This document shows, in pieces, positions 25,101-34,200 of a stretch of 64,000 nt of DNA. Position numbers and translations under genes: made by a program. The DNA lies in assembly GCF_005116665.1 (NCBI RefSeq), contig NZ_SWCJ01000014.1:1-64000 (forward strand), given 5' to 3'. The stretch comes from Ferrimonas aestuarii (GTDB lineage Bacteria; Pseudomonadota; Gammaproteobacteria; Enterobacterales; Shewanellaceae). The notes beneath the pieces are model-generated. The model saw nothing but the letters and a program-made list of their open reading frames with translations. It did not search any database and was not told the DNA's origin. The number at the start of each line of letters is the position of its first letter. Positions within the stretch are counted from its first letter, which is position 1.

Positions 25101-27375
25101 CATCAATCTTGGTTGGTTTATTCTTCGCTTTGTCGAACTCGAGGGTCATGCTCTTCAGATCGGCATCGAAGTTGAGTTCCTTGGGCAGATTCGCGTCCCA
25201 ACCGAGGTCCGTTGCCAGCATGGTGAGAAACTGCTGCAGCGTTGGCGGGGTTTCAGCGTTGTACTTGGCCACGGTCTTAGAGCTAGTGTCACCCTCTGCG
25301 ACGGTGTTGATAAAATCGAGTTCGAAGCTGAGGTCGACGCTGCCAGATTTGTAGGTTGCAGTTCCGGAGTACTTGCTTTCGTACTCTTCGGCATTCTTGT
25401 GAGTGATGGCGATATCGATGGCCAGCGACAATGCGGGAATCGCGGCATCCTTGACCAAGCAGTGGAATACAAAGTCCTTGGTGGTGGTGTTAAAAGAGAC
25501 CGCAAGTGATTCAACCGTAAGTCCGGTTAGGATGGTGGGCAGTTCGACGTTGCCAAAGATACTCGCGAGCGACTGGATAAGATCGCCAATACCGATGGGC
25601 TTACTGTCTGGTTGCTGGGTTCCCTTAAAGTTCCAGCCCTCTGTTTTCGCGTCGTTAAGCGCCGCCTCGAGGTCCAGAGTGATACCTGCGACAACCGTGG
25701 TGGCACTGATCTGACCTGAGAGTTCTGCTGTTTGCTTCTTAGCGGTTCCCTCTTCAGCGGTTGTTTCTTTAACGGTTCGGTCAAACGAGGTACCGATGCC
25801 GTCGATGGCAAAGCCGGGAAGCAGTTGCCAGTTGTCTGTCGAGGCCGCGGCAAAATTGAAGGTCTGCTTCTCGGGGCTGACGATGACCTCAAGGGTATTA
25901 AAGGTCACCTTCGGCAGATCATCAGGTAGGGTTGCCAAGCCTTCGAACAGATTGGTGGCCACTTGGGTGAGATCAAGGACCGAGCCTGGCGTCAGACCGG
26001 CAGTGATGCTCCAGTCTTGATCCTCTGGGGTGTTTTGCAACTGACACCGCAATGGCACGTCGCCAACATTGAACTGCGCGTAAAGATCACCAATAACCTG
26101 TCGCTCTGCCGGTGTGGTGAGGTTGGTGATGGCAAAGTCGGCGCTGATGCGGTTCACTTCAAAGTAGCCGCTTATTACCGGCCAACTGCTGGCGGTAGTG
26201 GCCGTAAAGTCCAGTTCAGTGAGCTGTTTGTTGGTGACATCCACGTCGACCGTGAACTTATCGATGTTGATCTCAGGGATCTGCGCTAACCCTGCAGGTA
26301 AGGTGTTCAGGAAGTCGTTGCCACCAGCCAGAGCGAGAAGATCCGAAAAGCTGGGTAGCATTACCTGCTGATCCGGTTGAATACCGAAGGTCCAGAGATT
26401 GGTACTGCCATCGATGTTCGCCCCAATGGAGATGGGAACCTCAACCGTACCTAAGGAGAAGGTGGCATTGACGTTGGCTGCGGTGCTGATGCTGGTGGTT
26501 ATCGATCCGGTTTCGGCGGTTTCCGTTGCTGTTTCTGAGCTGTTTTCACTGGAATTGATGCTGGTGCCAATGGTGAGATTGATCCCTAGTCCCGGCTTGA
26601 GCTCAACAACGCCGGGAACCATAGGCCAGCCGTTGGTTACCGTGATGGCGCTGGTAAAGTTCTCGAGGATGTGATCCTTTGTATTAAAGCTGGCGTCAAG
26701 GTTGTCTAGCTGGATGCCTTGGAGGATGCTAGTCAGCTCCGAAGGCAGGAAGCTGTCCAAGGTTTCACCGCCGGCTAGGTAAACTAGATCGTCGGCTGTT
26801 ACCGACTGATCGAATTCCTTGGCGATCTCGAGTTGCCACCGATCCGCTTGTTGGTTGTTGATGGACACCGGAATGGTGTCCTTGTTCTCCAGCACGATGT
26901 CGACATCAAACCCGAGGTTGCAGATATCGATGTTCTCGGTAATCGAGGCCTTGATGGTAGGAGATTGAGTGTTAAGCCAAGGAAGTAGCGGCACTGCTAT
27001 GGCTTGATCCGGCGCTAGGGTCGCCGATACCGCGGCGAGCACGTTATCGTCATCGTTGCTGAAGTTGAGGCTGCAGCTTAGCTTAGTGTAACCAAATAGG
27101 TCGACGGTTCCGGTAATCGAGGCCTCGGTGTCGTCGGTGGATTTTGCCGCCCCGGTAAAGGCGAGTGACGGCACGTTCAGCATGCGGCTAAACACGGTGT
27201 CCATAAAGGGAAGATTAAAGTCTGCGGGACTGATGCTGAGGTTGCCATTTTCAATATTAAGTGCGTCAACGGCACTGATGATGGCACTTAGCGTATGCTG
27301 GGTATCTTTCTCGCCAACTTCTAGCGTACCGGCTGAACTGGCATCAAGATCGCCTTTTTTGTCTATGGTGCTCAT
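22186..27375 (-). CDS. DUF6603-like giant beta-rich protein (1729 aa)
   Basis: A repetitive protein with no signal peptide. Residues about 40-900 consist of many amphipathic beta-strand repeats of the kind LDNLDASFNTKDHIL / LTVESLAVSFNTTTKDFVF, about 150 residues per unit. The C-terminal half (about 940-1450) is Gly- and hydrophobic-rich with GLYLEGGFAVGGLALQLDGL and FFFVTGVSGGFGINR, phrases I associate with DUF6603 proteins. The strand pattern could build a long groove or barrel-like surface for lipid or protein. That is inference. It starts 11 bp after the LanM-like gene and should be co-expressed with it. Confidence 0.65.
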   Translation of the reverse strand: MSTIDKKGDLDASSAGTLEVGEKDTQHTLSAIISAVDALNIENGNLSISPADFNLPFMDTVFSRMLNVPSLAFTGAAKSTDDTEASITGTVDLFGYTKLSCSLNFSNDDDNVLAAVSATLAPDQAIAVPLLPWLNTQSPTIKASITENIDICNLGFDVDIVLENKDTIPVSINNQQADRWQLEIAKEFDQSVTADDLVYLAGGETLDSFLPSELTSILQGIQLDNLDASFNTKDHILENFTSAITVTNGWPMVPGVVELKPGLGINLTIGTSINSSENSSETATETAETGSITTSISTAANVNATFSLGTVEVPISIGANIDGSTNLWTFGIQPDQQVMLPSFSDLLALAGGNDFLNTLPAGLAQIPEINIDKFTVDVDVTNKQLTELDFTATTASSWPVISGYFEVNRISADFAITNLTTPAERQVIGDLYAQFNVGDVPLRCQLQNTPEDQDWSITAGLTPGSVLDLTQVATNLFEGLATLPDDLPKVTFNTLEVIVSPEKQTFNFAAASTDNWQLLPGFAIDGIGTSFDRTVKETTAEEGTAKKQTAELSGQISATTVVAGITLDLEAALNDAKTEGWNFKGTQQPDSKPIGIGDLIQSLASIFGNVELPTILTGLTVESLAVSFNTTTKDFVFHCLVKDAAIPALSLAIDIAITHKNAEEYESKYSGTATYKSGSVDLSFELDFINTVAEGDTSSKTVAKYNAETPPTLQQFLTMLATDLGWDANLPKELNFDADLKSMTLEFDKAKNKPTKIDGAGLFDLSFGSGDPWTFYTSYSNDTHFDGKDSRAIGSGEDPAYVFGAALSGILDLSKLPLVGQIPGISDFSIDKLGFYYTDAPFTEENNKLIFSVAELGTDTQLQPDAPAAFVSQPGFSLMSLFGNQSVPEDNQQPNATPLGTSTGTPAAGEAPSFSDNTNVPRKPISWLSLNKTIGPVSLDKVGLSFSLPSKGTTGELGILGLYLEGGFAVGGLALQLDGLGISFPLPAPGGKLQNPLDDVDFHLHGAAMQLQEPGLDIAGGFLSLSDDDINMIGDFSLKAGPYGLSAYGGFAGAISDPSLFAFVHLNAPLGGPPFFFVTGVSGGFGINRAFKLPTFAELPTYPLLPSAPAVPTADDLAGKSNEEKLQAMTAALVGLSEYIPVENGQYWFALGLDVTSFEMIEVSAIMSISFGNSLQFAVIGAAVMTLPVKEPKPIAYVQINFEVSYSSTDELLAVQGAITPSSFIFDGLAQLQGGFAFYTWLSGPHASDFVLTIGGYSSHYTPPKHYPMVPRVGLRANLGVVNIVGQSYFALVPNAMMAGMSVNVTAKLGPISAWFYAGTDFYLGWKPFSYSADVGITLGARFTLNLGFVKTKITVHVGVILSLWGPGFGGSAKVDLDIISFTIRFGDKRQPVPLVGWDDFKDFLPSVPVSQQQPEPKPLRTQSLMLAAIADPKAASSSTPEPSEKPLVNLYINTGLLKQFSDKDRIDDLDWLVDANQFEIRTESTAPCSALNYNHATLADDYNYLKPGDLGEQIRSTDHKDQQAPYYVYETPKGDTPWYENHYGTPPMGLTDIESSHNVTFYNYVNGNKGDAVEDVIVTLNTSNVAKSLWGNQPVSTKNAPATESTIANSLVGLAFSPMIWSPKRTTYIPYYYLVFDTNNLFLEPSVAPEITDTSFSDPKHIYQEMQDGSLFKSTQAARSGVVDLLTDLGFDELQLDNASELSTQDYVADPVLVYMSSTTETQLGQRQ

Positions 27376-27386
27376 TGTGCGTGTCC

Positions 27387-29405
27387 CTATGCTTTAATCG
27401 GACGGAAAGTCTCAGAGGTCTTGCTGGTGTCGGCGCTGAAGAAGCTGCTGATTGACTGAGTCAACAGTTGCTCCCGTGCGGCGGCTTTGCTGGCGTTACT
27501 GAGTATCTCTACCTGGGCTTGTTGAACCTTGGTCGCCATGGGGGAGCTTTGGAAGAAGGTGGTACCAGTGAAGACGCTATTGACCGCGACGACGGTCGGG
27601 GTGTTACCGATATACACGGTCACATTGGCTGGGATGGCGACGACTTGGCCCAGGGAGTCCAATAGGTCTGTGGAGCCGATGCGATGGTAGAACACTGGGA
27701 TGTCCAGGCTCCGGTAATCCGCTTGGCTTACCGATGGGGTTAAACTGAGGAACTCTGGAGGGGCAAGGGTGTTGCCCGCCTCCTTGTATTTATTGAAGTT
27801 GTTGGTAAGTTTATTCAACAAGGCGTCGTCGATAGCGTTATTAACGGGTTGATTTTTCTTGCGTTGATCCTCGGGGTCTTGCAAGAACGCCGTGGTAGCT
27901 ATGGCCTTAAAGTCGGTGGTGCTGCAGGGAAGATAGCGAACCACGACGTTGTTCAATCGTTGAAACCAGTGGGTAAACTTGCCTGACGACTGCGCCGCCT
28001 CTAACACCTTAAAGCCATCGGCCACTCCGGATTGATACACCTTGGCGTTAACTGGGATCGGTTGCTTCTGATTCTTGGGACTGACCTGCCAGAGGCGGTT
28101 CTGATAATAGACATCTGGATATTCTGTCGTAATCTCCGCCTCATCGGGTTTTAGGAGGTTCTTAAAGGAATAGGTCAAGTCCTGATAATTAAGGGAAATC
28201 CCATTGATGCCGCCCTGTTTGTCCTTCAGCAGTGAGGTGAGCTCAATGTCATCCACTGGACTGGTGAGGCAGACCTCCATATCGATGAAGTAGGGCTTAC
28301 GGGTCTCAACGCGGACATTCTCAATATGCAAGTCGATAATAGAGAAGCTGCTTGCCACCGCTGACATCGCGCCCGCTTGACGGTAGAAGCTACTGACGAT
28401 CTGCTCCTTGCTCTCCGACTTGAAAATCAGGTAATCGCTACTGGCAAACGGGTAGAAACCGAAGATCTGTGCAAAGGTGCCGGAGACATCATTATCGAGA
28501 TATTCTAGGTAACCATAGGCTTGCCTCAGGGGCGTTTTATTATCGGATTGATAGGCGATGGGCAGGATGCGGTAGGTCGCCAGAGGCAGCCCTGCAAACG
28601 ATGGTTGCTGCTGTTTTAGTTCAGTAAGCTGTTGATTGTAGATCTCAAACAGGCTGTTGGTCATGAAGGTCTTGCCAAGCACCTTATTGACCACCTGACT
28701 GTTGCCGGATATGAGGCAGTCGGCTTCGATATCGCCTGGCTTATAGACCACCTGAACATTGAAACTGCTGATCAATGGGGCGGGCGACGAATCTATCTCA
28801 TCTGAAGCACCAAAGGTCAGGATCAGTACCTGCTGACCACCTTTATGAAAGTCTGAACCGGTGGATTTGATGCGCTTTAACGAGTTAAGACTGAAGTTGT
28901 CGTCGTACTGCCCTTCAAAGCAGGCTTCCAGCTTGGTGATGTCCTGATAGACGCGTTGACAGGCGGTTTTGATATTACGCTGAAAGTTGTCGACCAGTTG
29001 AGTGATGGCGTGACTGGAGAGTGGGGTTAGATTCCAAAACTTGGTCACATTGGTGTCAAATACTGTGTCATTAGCATCGAAGATGTTGTCATCAAAATAA
29101 TCGTAATAGGTTTTTTTATTTCCTTCTTTTAAATACGGACTGAGGTTCCCCTGAAGAGCGGGGCAACTATAATGGTCAAGCACATCAGCAAGCTGCTGAA
29201 TTAAACCACCAAATTGCAGTGCGGTTTTACAAAACTTAAAAGCACTACTGCCAATTCCAGAATTCGATTGGGCTAGGGTTTTCGTCAAATATGTTTGGGT
29301 GTCTTTTAAATTTTTTAGATACAGACTAGCCCGGTAGTTTCTCGCTTTGTCAGAAACATTGACGTTGAGGCTTTTTAGTTCTTTGACGAGCTTCTGATAA
29401 TCCAT
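27387..29405 (-). CDS. Stand-alone LanM-type lanthipeptide dehydratase domain (DUF4135)
   Basis: A 672-residue homologue of the dehydratase half of class II lanthipeptide synthetases, which phosphorylates Ser/Thr and then eliminates phosphate to give dehydroalanine or dehydrobutyrine. Visible residues: Lys222 in VVYKPGD; Asp358, His360 and Asn363 in DLHIEN; Asp375 and Glu377 in FIDME; Arg490 and Thr496 in VRYLPCSTTDF; and the late DIPVF motif. From memory, these fall at the same spacing as the kinase and elimination residues of CylM. The cyclase (about 400 residues, zinc ligands) is absent. It is the first gene of the six-gene operon. A 18-bp inverted repeat covers the region before its ATG. 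Confidence 0.85.
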   Translation of the reverse strand: MDYQKLVKELKSLNVNVSDKARNYRASLYLKNLKDTQTYLTKTLAQSNSGIGSSAFKFCKTALQFGGLIQQLADVLDHYSCPALQGNLSPYLKEGNKKTYYDYFDDNIFDANDTVFDTNVTKFWNLTPLSSHAITQLVDNFQRNIKTACQRVYQDITKLEACFEGQYDDNFSLNSLKRIKSTGSDFHKGGQQVLILTFGASDEIDSSPAPLISSFNVQVVYKPGDIEADCLISGNSQVVNKVLGKTFMTNSLFEIYNQQLTELKQQQPSFAGLPLATYRILPIAYQSDNKTPLRQAYGYLEYLDNDVSGTFAQIFGFYPFASSDYLIFKSESKEQIVSSFYRQAGAMSAVASSFSIIDLHIENVRVETRKPYFIDMEVCLTSPVDDIELTSLLKDKQGGINGISLNYQDLTYSFKNLLKPDEAEITTEYPDVYYQNRLWQVSPKNQKQPIPVNAKVYQSGVADGFKVLEAAQSSGKFTHWFQRLNNVVVRYLPCSTTDFKAIATTAFLQDPEDQRKKNQPVNNAIDDALLNKLTNNFNKYKEAGNTLAPPEFLSLTPSVSQADYRSLDIPVFYHRIGSTDLLDSLGQVVAIPANVTVYIGNTPTVVAVNSVFTGTTFFQSSPMATKVQQAQVEILSNASKAAAREQLLTQSISSFFSADTSKTSETFRPIKA

Positions 29406-29918
29406 GACATTAATCCATTAATGTGCGAAGTCATTTTGCATACGTTTGGTGCCTACCTAGGTATAGCTTACCAACCTAGTCTATGTGACTAATTTATTCG
29501 GGGAGTTTAGCCCTTTGTTTTGTGCGAGATGCCTTACTTTGGTGGGGCTGAGTAACACGCTGTCATTAAGTGTGGTGGATCTCTTACAGGTCAAAAGTAC
29601 AGTTATCATTAGCTGGATTGAATAAGATTGAACTAAGTTTTACTTGGGTGTGCTTTATTTTTGTCTATCTTTTTGTTTTTATGGAATATAACTTTCGAAC
29701 TAGCTCGTGACGTTGGTTTTTAATTGTGGCACTAGTCCTATATTTTCCGTGCGAACCGATGTGTCTATCGATATCTTGCATTCAAAGCTAGTGATTTGTG
29801 AATGGTAGATGCTCGAATACATACTCTAATGATCTTGCTTATTAACACCCTTGGCTAATTATTAGAGAGATGTTTAACGTTGTTGTTTCTTTTTATTAAA
29901 CACGATAGGAGAGGGGAA
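29406..29918. promoter_or_regulatory. Divergent promoter region of the giant-protein and PKS operons
   Basis: About 510 AT-rich bases separate the two divergent gene sets and must hold both promoters. Visible sites are the inverted repeat 29407-29424 and the 10-bp palindrome TACCTAGGTA at 29454-29463. I could not fix -35/-10 pairs with confidence. No open frame with a ribosome site was found. Confidence 0.6.
29407..29424. promoter_or_regulatory. Inverted repeat at the start of the LanM-like gene
   Basis: ACATTAAT, CC, ATTAATGT. The perfect 8-bp arms end one base from the start codon, where the ribosome site should be. No good ribosome site is otherwise visible. The repeat may be an operator or an RNA hairpin that controls translation. 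Confidence 0.5.
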
Positions 29919-30545
29919 ATGGATTTTCTCACCGAAGAGCAGCGGGCTCGTTTCGCTGAAATCAATGCGCGTATTGGTCTAGGACCGATGGAATTCACCA
30001 CTGTTGATACCTTTGCCAAAATGGATCACTCTCAGGTGCCTGACCTTATGAAGATGTCCTCGACCGGGGAGTCTCACTTTACGCCCCATAAGATGTCGGT
30101 AGCGTCCATCGAGGACATGAGGAAGATTCTGGTAACCCCGAATATTCAGAATCCCAGTCAAGGGGAGGAGCCTCCAGTGCCGCCGGCTCCGGAGCCATCG
30201 GTGATCAATAAGCTGATGTCGGTTGATCCGAGTGTTCTTAAGGCGCAGATCCCAAGCGATATGAAGAAAGATATGTCGGAAGCGGCCATCGCCTATGCCT
30301 TGGGTAATGCCACCGATGAGCAAGACGTTCAGGATTGGGTAAGTATCATTAATCAGCACATGTATCCAGGCACTCTAACGGCCTACAGCATGGAGACATT
30401 GACTGTGCCTCCGGGCAAGAAATTGGTGCTTAGTGGTGATGAGCCGCTGTTTATCAACATCGGTAAGATTGTTCTCGGTGCGGGTTCCGAGTTGATCATC
30501 AATACCCAGTTCTCTGTCAATTCACAGCAGTGCCAGTCGGCCTAA
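29919..30545 (+). CDS. Unknown 208-residue protein upstream of the glycine-rich protein
   Basis: ATG at 29919 follows an AGGAGAGGGG ribosome site. A TTG 13 codons upstream is open but less likely. The N-terminal half is helical (MDFLTEEQRARFAEINARI). A proline-rich hinge (PPVPPAPEP) lies near residue 93. The C-terminal 50 residues alternate hydrophobic and polar residues (LTVPPGKKLVLSGDEPLFI, then IGKIVLGAGSELIINTQF) like a beta-helix or beta-solenoid rung. No signal peptide. It lies 11 bp upstream of the glycine-rich gene and both are probably partners. No family recognised. Confidence 0.7.
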   Translation: MDFLTEEQRARFAEINARIGLGPMEFTTVDTFAKMDHSQVPDLMKMSSTGESHFTPHKMSVASIEDMRKILVTPNIQNPSQGEEPPVPPAPEPSVINKLMSVDPSVLKAQIPSDMKKDMSEAAIAYALGNATDEQDVQDWVSIINQHMYPGTLTAYSMETLTVPPGKKLVLSGDEPLFINIGKIVLGAGSELIINTQFSVNSQQCQSA

Positions 30546-30556
30546 AGGAGCTCGTC

Positions 30557-31210
30557 ATGTCTGATAACCCAAGCATCATTACCATTACTGGCGCCGCCTA
30601 CGATACTGCTGCGTCTCAAGGCGCCGCTGGCGACAAAGGTGCCGTACAGACCGGCACAGGAGCCAATGCGACAAATCATTATAGTAGCAGCGATTGTCGA
30701 TACCATTGTGATAGGCAACAGGGCAATGGCCCAACCGGACATGATGGTGGCACCGGGCATCCAGGTAGCCCCGGTAAGACTGGCCGTGCGAGCCCGGCTG
30801 GAACCCTTAGCCTTGGTGATCTTACTGTTAATACCGTCATTAAGATCTATGGTGGGCCGGGTCAGCAAGGGGGAACCGGTGGAACCGGTGGCACCGGTGG
30901 TGAGGGAGGCAATCCAGGTAACACCGCAACTGGGTGTAACAACAACGCGTCTAAAGGAGCTCAGGGTAAGGGCGGTAAAGGCGGCGATGGTGGTACTGGA
31001 GGAGCGGGCGGCGATGCGCAGTATGTCTCTATCTATTGCCACCTGACTGACCCAACCTTGGACATTACGGTTGAGGCATCACCCTCTCAAGGTGGAGCGG
31101 GTGGAAATCCAGGTGAGGCTGGCTCCGGTGGTGGAAATCTAGGAAATGGTAATACCGGAAAGGCCGGTGCCGAGGGCAAAATTGCACCGTTTGCTCTGTA
31201 CAAACAATAA
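30557..31210 (+). CDS. Glycine-rich collagen-like protein (217 aa)
   Basis: ATG at 30557 follows AAGGAG. An in-frame start at 30530 overlaps the previous gene and lacks a ribosome site. After a Ser/Thr/Ala-rich head (SIITITGAAYDTAASQG) come two Gly-rich stretches of G-x-y and GGTGG type (about residues 60-80 and 105-155), then a short beta segment and a Gly/Asn tail. It has four Cys (two close together in SDCRYHCDR) and many Thr. Such tracts form collagen or polyglycine-II-like rods. With a LanM-like dehydratase encoded nearby, its Ser, Thr and Cys make it a candidate substrate, which is inference. No signal peptide. Confidence 0.7.
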   Translation: MSDNPSIITITGAAYDTAASQGAAGDKGAVQTGTGANATNHYSSSDCRYHCDRQQGNGPTGHDGGTGHPGSPGKTGRASPAGTLSLGDLTVNTVIKIYGGPGQQGGTGGTGGTGGEGGNPGNTATGCNNNASKGAQGKGGKGGDGGTGGAGGDAQYVSIYCHLTDPTLDITVEASPSQGGAGGNPGEAGSGGGNLGNGNTGKAGAEGKIAPFALYKQ

Positions 31211-31285
31211 CAACACACCCTCACTATCTATGAACGCTTCCAGTCGCGTAAGCGGCTGGTAGCGAGCTATTTTATGGGAGATACG

Positions 31286-34200
31286 ATGCCGAGTTTAAGC
31301 CCCAGCACACCCTTTAACGATGCCCCAGTCACCTCCGTAACCGAACTGTTTTACCACACAGCAACTCACCATCCAGACAGAGAGGCTCTGGCATTTCTCG
31401 ATCACAAGGGTAATCAGCGACGTAGCCTGACCTATGGTGCGCTGCGCGATCAGTCTCTGCAGGTGGCTACGGCACTACAGCGCTACGCTGAGGCTGGAGA
31501 TACCGTGTTGCTGGCGGTGGATGATGAACATGACTTTGTCTTGGCATTCGGGGGGGCTTTGCTTGCTGGTCTTGTACCGGCGCCGATGCCGCCGCTGCGC
31601 AATAAGCGAGTGGCTACTGGACTAGAGCGCTGCGTGCAGGCCCTCAAAGCTCACGGTGGTAAATTGATGTTGGTGGCTGAGGGACAAGAGGCGTGGGTTC
31701 GGTCGCACCTAGATGCTCATAATCTAGCCCATGTGCAGGTATTGAGTTTCACCGCTTTAGATTACCTGAAGGTAGAGCCTGCGAAGATACCAGAGGCTGC
31801 ATCTGAGGCGACGGCGTATCTGCAATACACCTCCGGCTCGACCTCGCAACCCAAAGCGGTGATGATCAGTCACCGCAATGTCATTGCCAATGTTGGGTGT
31901 CTGGAACAGCAACTGTGCGGTGATGAGCCATTGCGCGTCGCAGGATGGTTGCCGTTGCATCATGATATGGGCCTTGTGGGACATCTACTTTTTACCCTCT
32001 ACAAAGGTGGATTTGCGGCACTGTTGTCACCCAGTTCGTTTCTCGCACGGCCGGGTTTGTGGCTGGAGGCGGTGAGTCGATATCAGGTTAACGTGGCTGC
32101 GGCACCCACCTTTGCTCTCGATCTCTGCGCCCGCCATGCCAAAGTCAGCGATCAGTGCGATCTCAGCAGTTGGAAGTGGCTTTGCGTTGGCTCAGAAACC
32201 GTCAATATGCCGGTATTACGAGCCTTTGTGGCGCGTTTTGCGGCTTTGGGGATGGCTGAGAACGCCATACGACCGGTATACGGGTTGGCGGAGGCGACAC
32301 TGATCGCGGCGGGAGGGAAGCAGGGATTAACGGAGCTTATTCCTCTCGTAGAAAGCTATCGAAGCGGCCCGAACGCGTCACGCGAACTGCTGCCATTTGC
32401 GGCCTTTGATGGCATCGAACTAAGCATCTGTGATGTGAGTAGTGGTGAACCACTTGCAGACGGAGAGGTTGGCGAGATCTGGGTGGAGGGCTGTTCAGTC
32501 TCTGCTGGCTATCTCGGCAGGGAACCCTCATCTACGCCGGGCAAAATGCCGACGGGCGATCTGGGGTATTTGCGACAGGGCCGTCTGTTTGTTACTGGCA
32601 GAAAGAAGGACGTCGTTATCGTTCGCGGTCGTAACCACGCCGCCGAGGATCTTGAGGCTCTTGTTGTTGACACCAAGTCCGGTCATGGCGCGGCGGTGGT
32701 GTCTCACCCAGGTGCAAATGGAGACGAATTGTGGGTATTTCGCGAAGCTCACCGACACCTAAGCCTAGAGCGGGCCCAAGCAGTGGCAGCGAAGATCTCC
32801 GCAGCGATCGTCGAGGGGTTCGATATCAAGCCTGACCGGGTGGTGTTGGTCGCAGCAGGCCTATTGCCCCGTACTGCCAACAACAAGATTGCGCGCCAAG
32901 CCTGTTGTCAGCGATACGCCCAAGGTGAACTGCGAGTGCTCTATGATCTGCCTGCAACTGACTGGCAGGTCGGGTCTGAGTCTTCTGATGAGGACCCCGT
33001 GGTGATCGTTGGCATGGCATGCCGTTTCCCCGGAGCCGACAGCCCGGAGGCCTTTTGGCACAACCTTTTAGAAGGGGTTGATTGCATCTCTGAGGTGCCC
33101 CGTGAGCGCTGGAATAATGAGGTGTTTTACGATCCAGCACCAGCGACGCCGGGTAAGCTTAATACCAAGTGGGCTGGCTTTATCGACAGGGTCTCTCACT
33201 TCGACTCAGAACTGTTTTCTATCTCGGCCATCGAGGCGCCAGAGATGGATCCGCAACAGCGATTGTTACTTGAAACCTCATGGCGCTTGCTTGAGGATTG
33301 TGGCTGCCCCGTAGCCAACGTTCGCGGCTCGGATACCGGTGTGTTTGTTGGCCTTTCGACCAATGATTACCTGCTTTCTAAGGTGAAGCTTAGCTCCGGG
33401 ATGGAGACCTTTAATGCCTATTCTGGGCTGGGAAATGCCAACTCAGTAGCGGCCAATCGACTGTCCTATTTCTACGACTTTCACGGACCTAGTATGACCG
33501 TGGATACGGCGTGTTCATCGTCGTTAACCGCCTTTCATTTGGGGGTGCAGTCTATAAGAAATGGCGAATGTGAGCGGGCTATTGTTGGTGGCGTTAACGC
33601 CATCTTATCACCTGGCCCAACCATTACTTTGAGCCAGTTTGGCATGATGGCCCCCGACGGTCGCTGCAAAACCTTTGATGCCTCTGCTAACGGTTATGTT
33701 CGCGCAGAGGGGTGTGGTTTGGTGATGCTCAAACGCCGTTCCGCGGCGCTGCGAGATGGCGATACCATCCTAGCCGAGGTGGCAGCATCGGTGAGTGGCC
33801 AGGATGGTGCTAGTAGTGGCATTACCCATCCTAATGGTGACTCTCAGGCACGATTGATTGCTCGGGCGCGGCGCCAAGCCGGCATCGATGGTCATGAGAT
33901 AAGTTACGTTGAGGCTCACGGTACCGGGACCGCAGCTGGGGACCCAGTCGAGGTCAAATCCATTGTCGAGCAATATGGTCAGCGTGACGATGAGCCCTGT
34001 TTCCTTGGCTCGGTTAAGGCCAATATCGGACACCTTGAGGCGGCAGCTGGGATCGCGAGCGTGATCAAGGTGCTGCTGATGATGCGCCACCAACAAGTGC
34101 CCCCGCAGATCTTGATTAGCCAAGTCAACCCAGCCTTGGCCATTGATAACACCCGATTTCAGATAGCCCAAGAGCGGGCAGACTGGTCTTGTGCTTCGGA

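Noticed and set aside
27387..29405. A complete lanthipeptide pathway
   Set aside because: No LanC-type zinc motif, no short leader-core precursor and no LanT protease-transporter is seen in the window.
11879..29405. A Tc toxin, contractile injection system or phage tail operon
   Set aside because: No RHS/YD-repeat shell, sheath, baseplate or tape-measure protein could be recognised, and the phrases do not match those families.
30542..31042. Open frames on both strands across the glycine-rich gene
   Set aside because: They result from the repetitive GG(T/C) codons. The chosen frame has a ribosome site, correct spacing and a sensible Gly-rich product.
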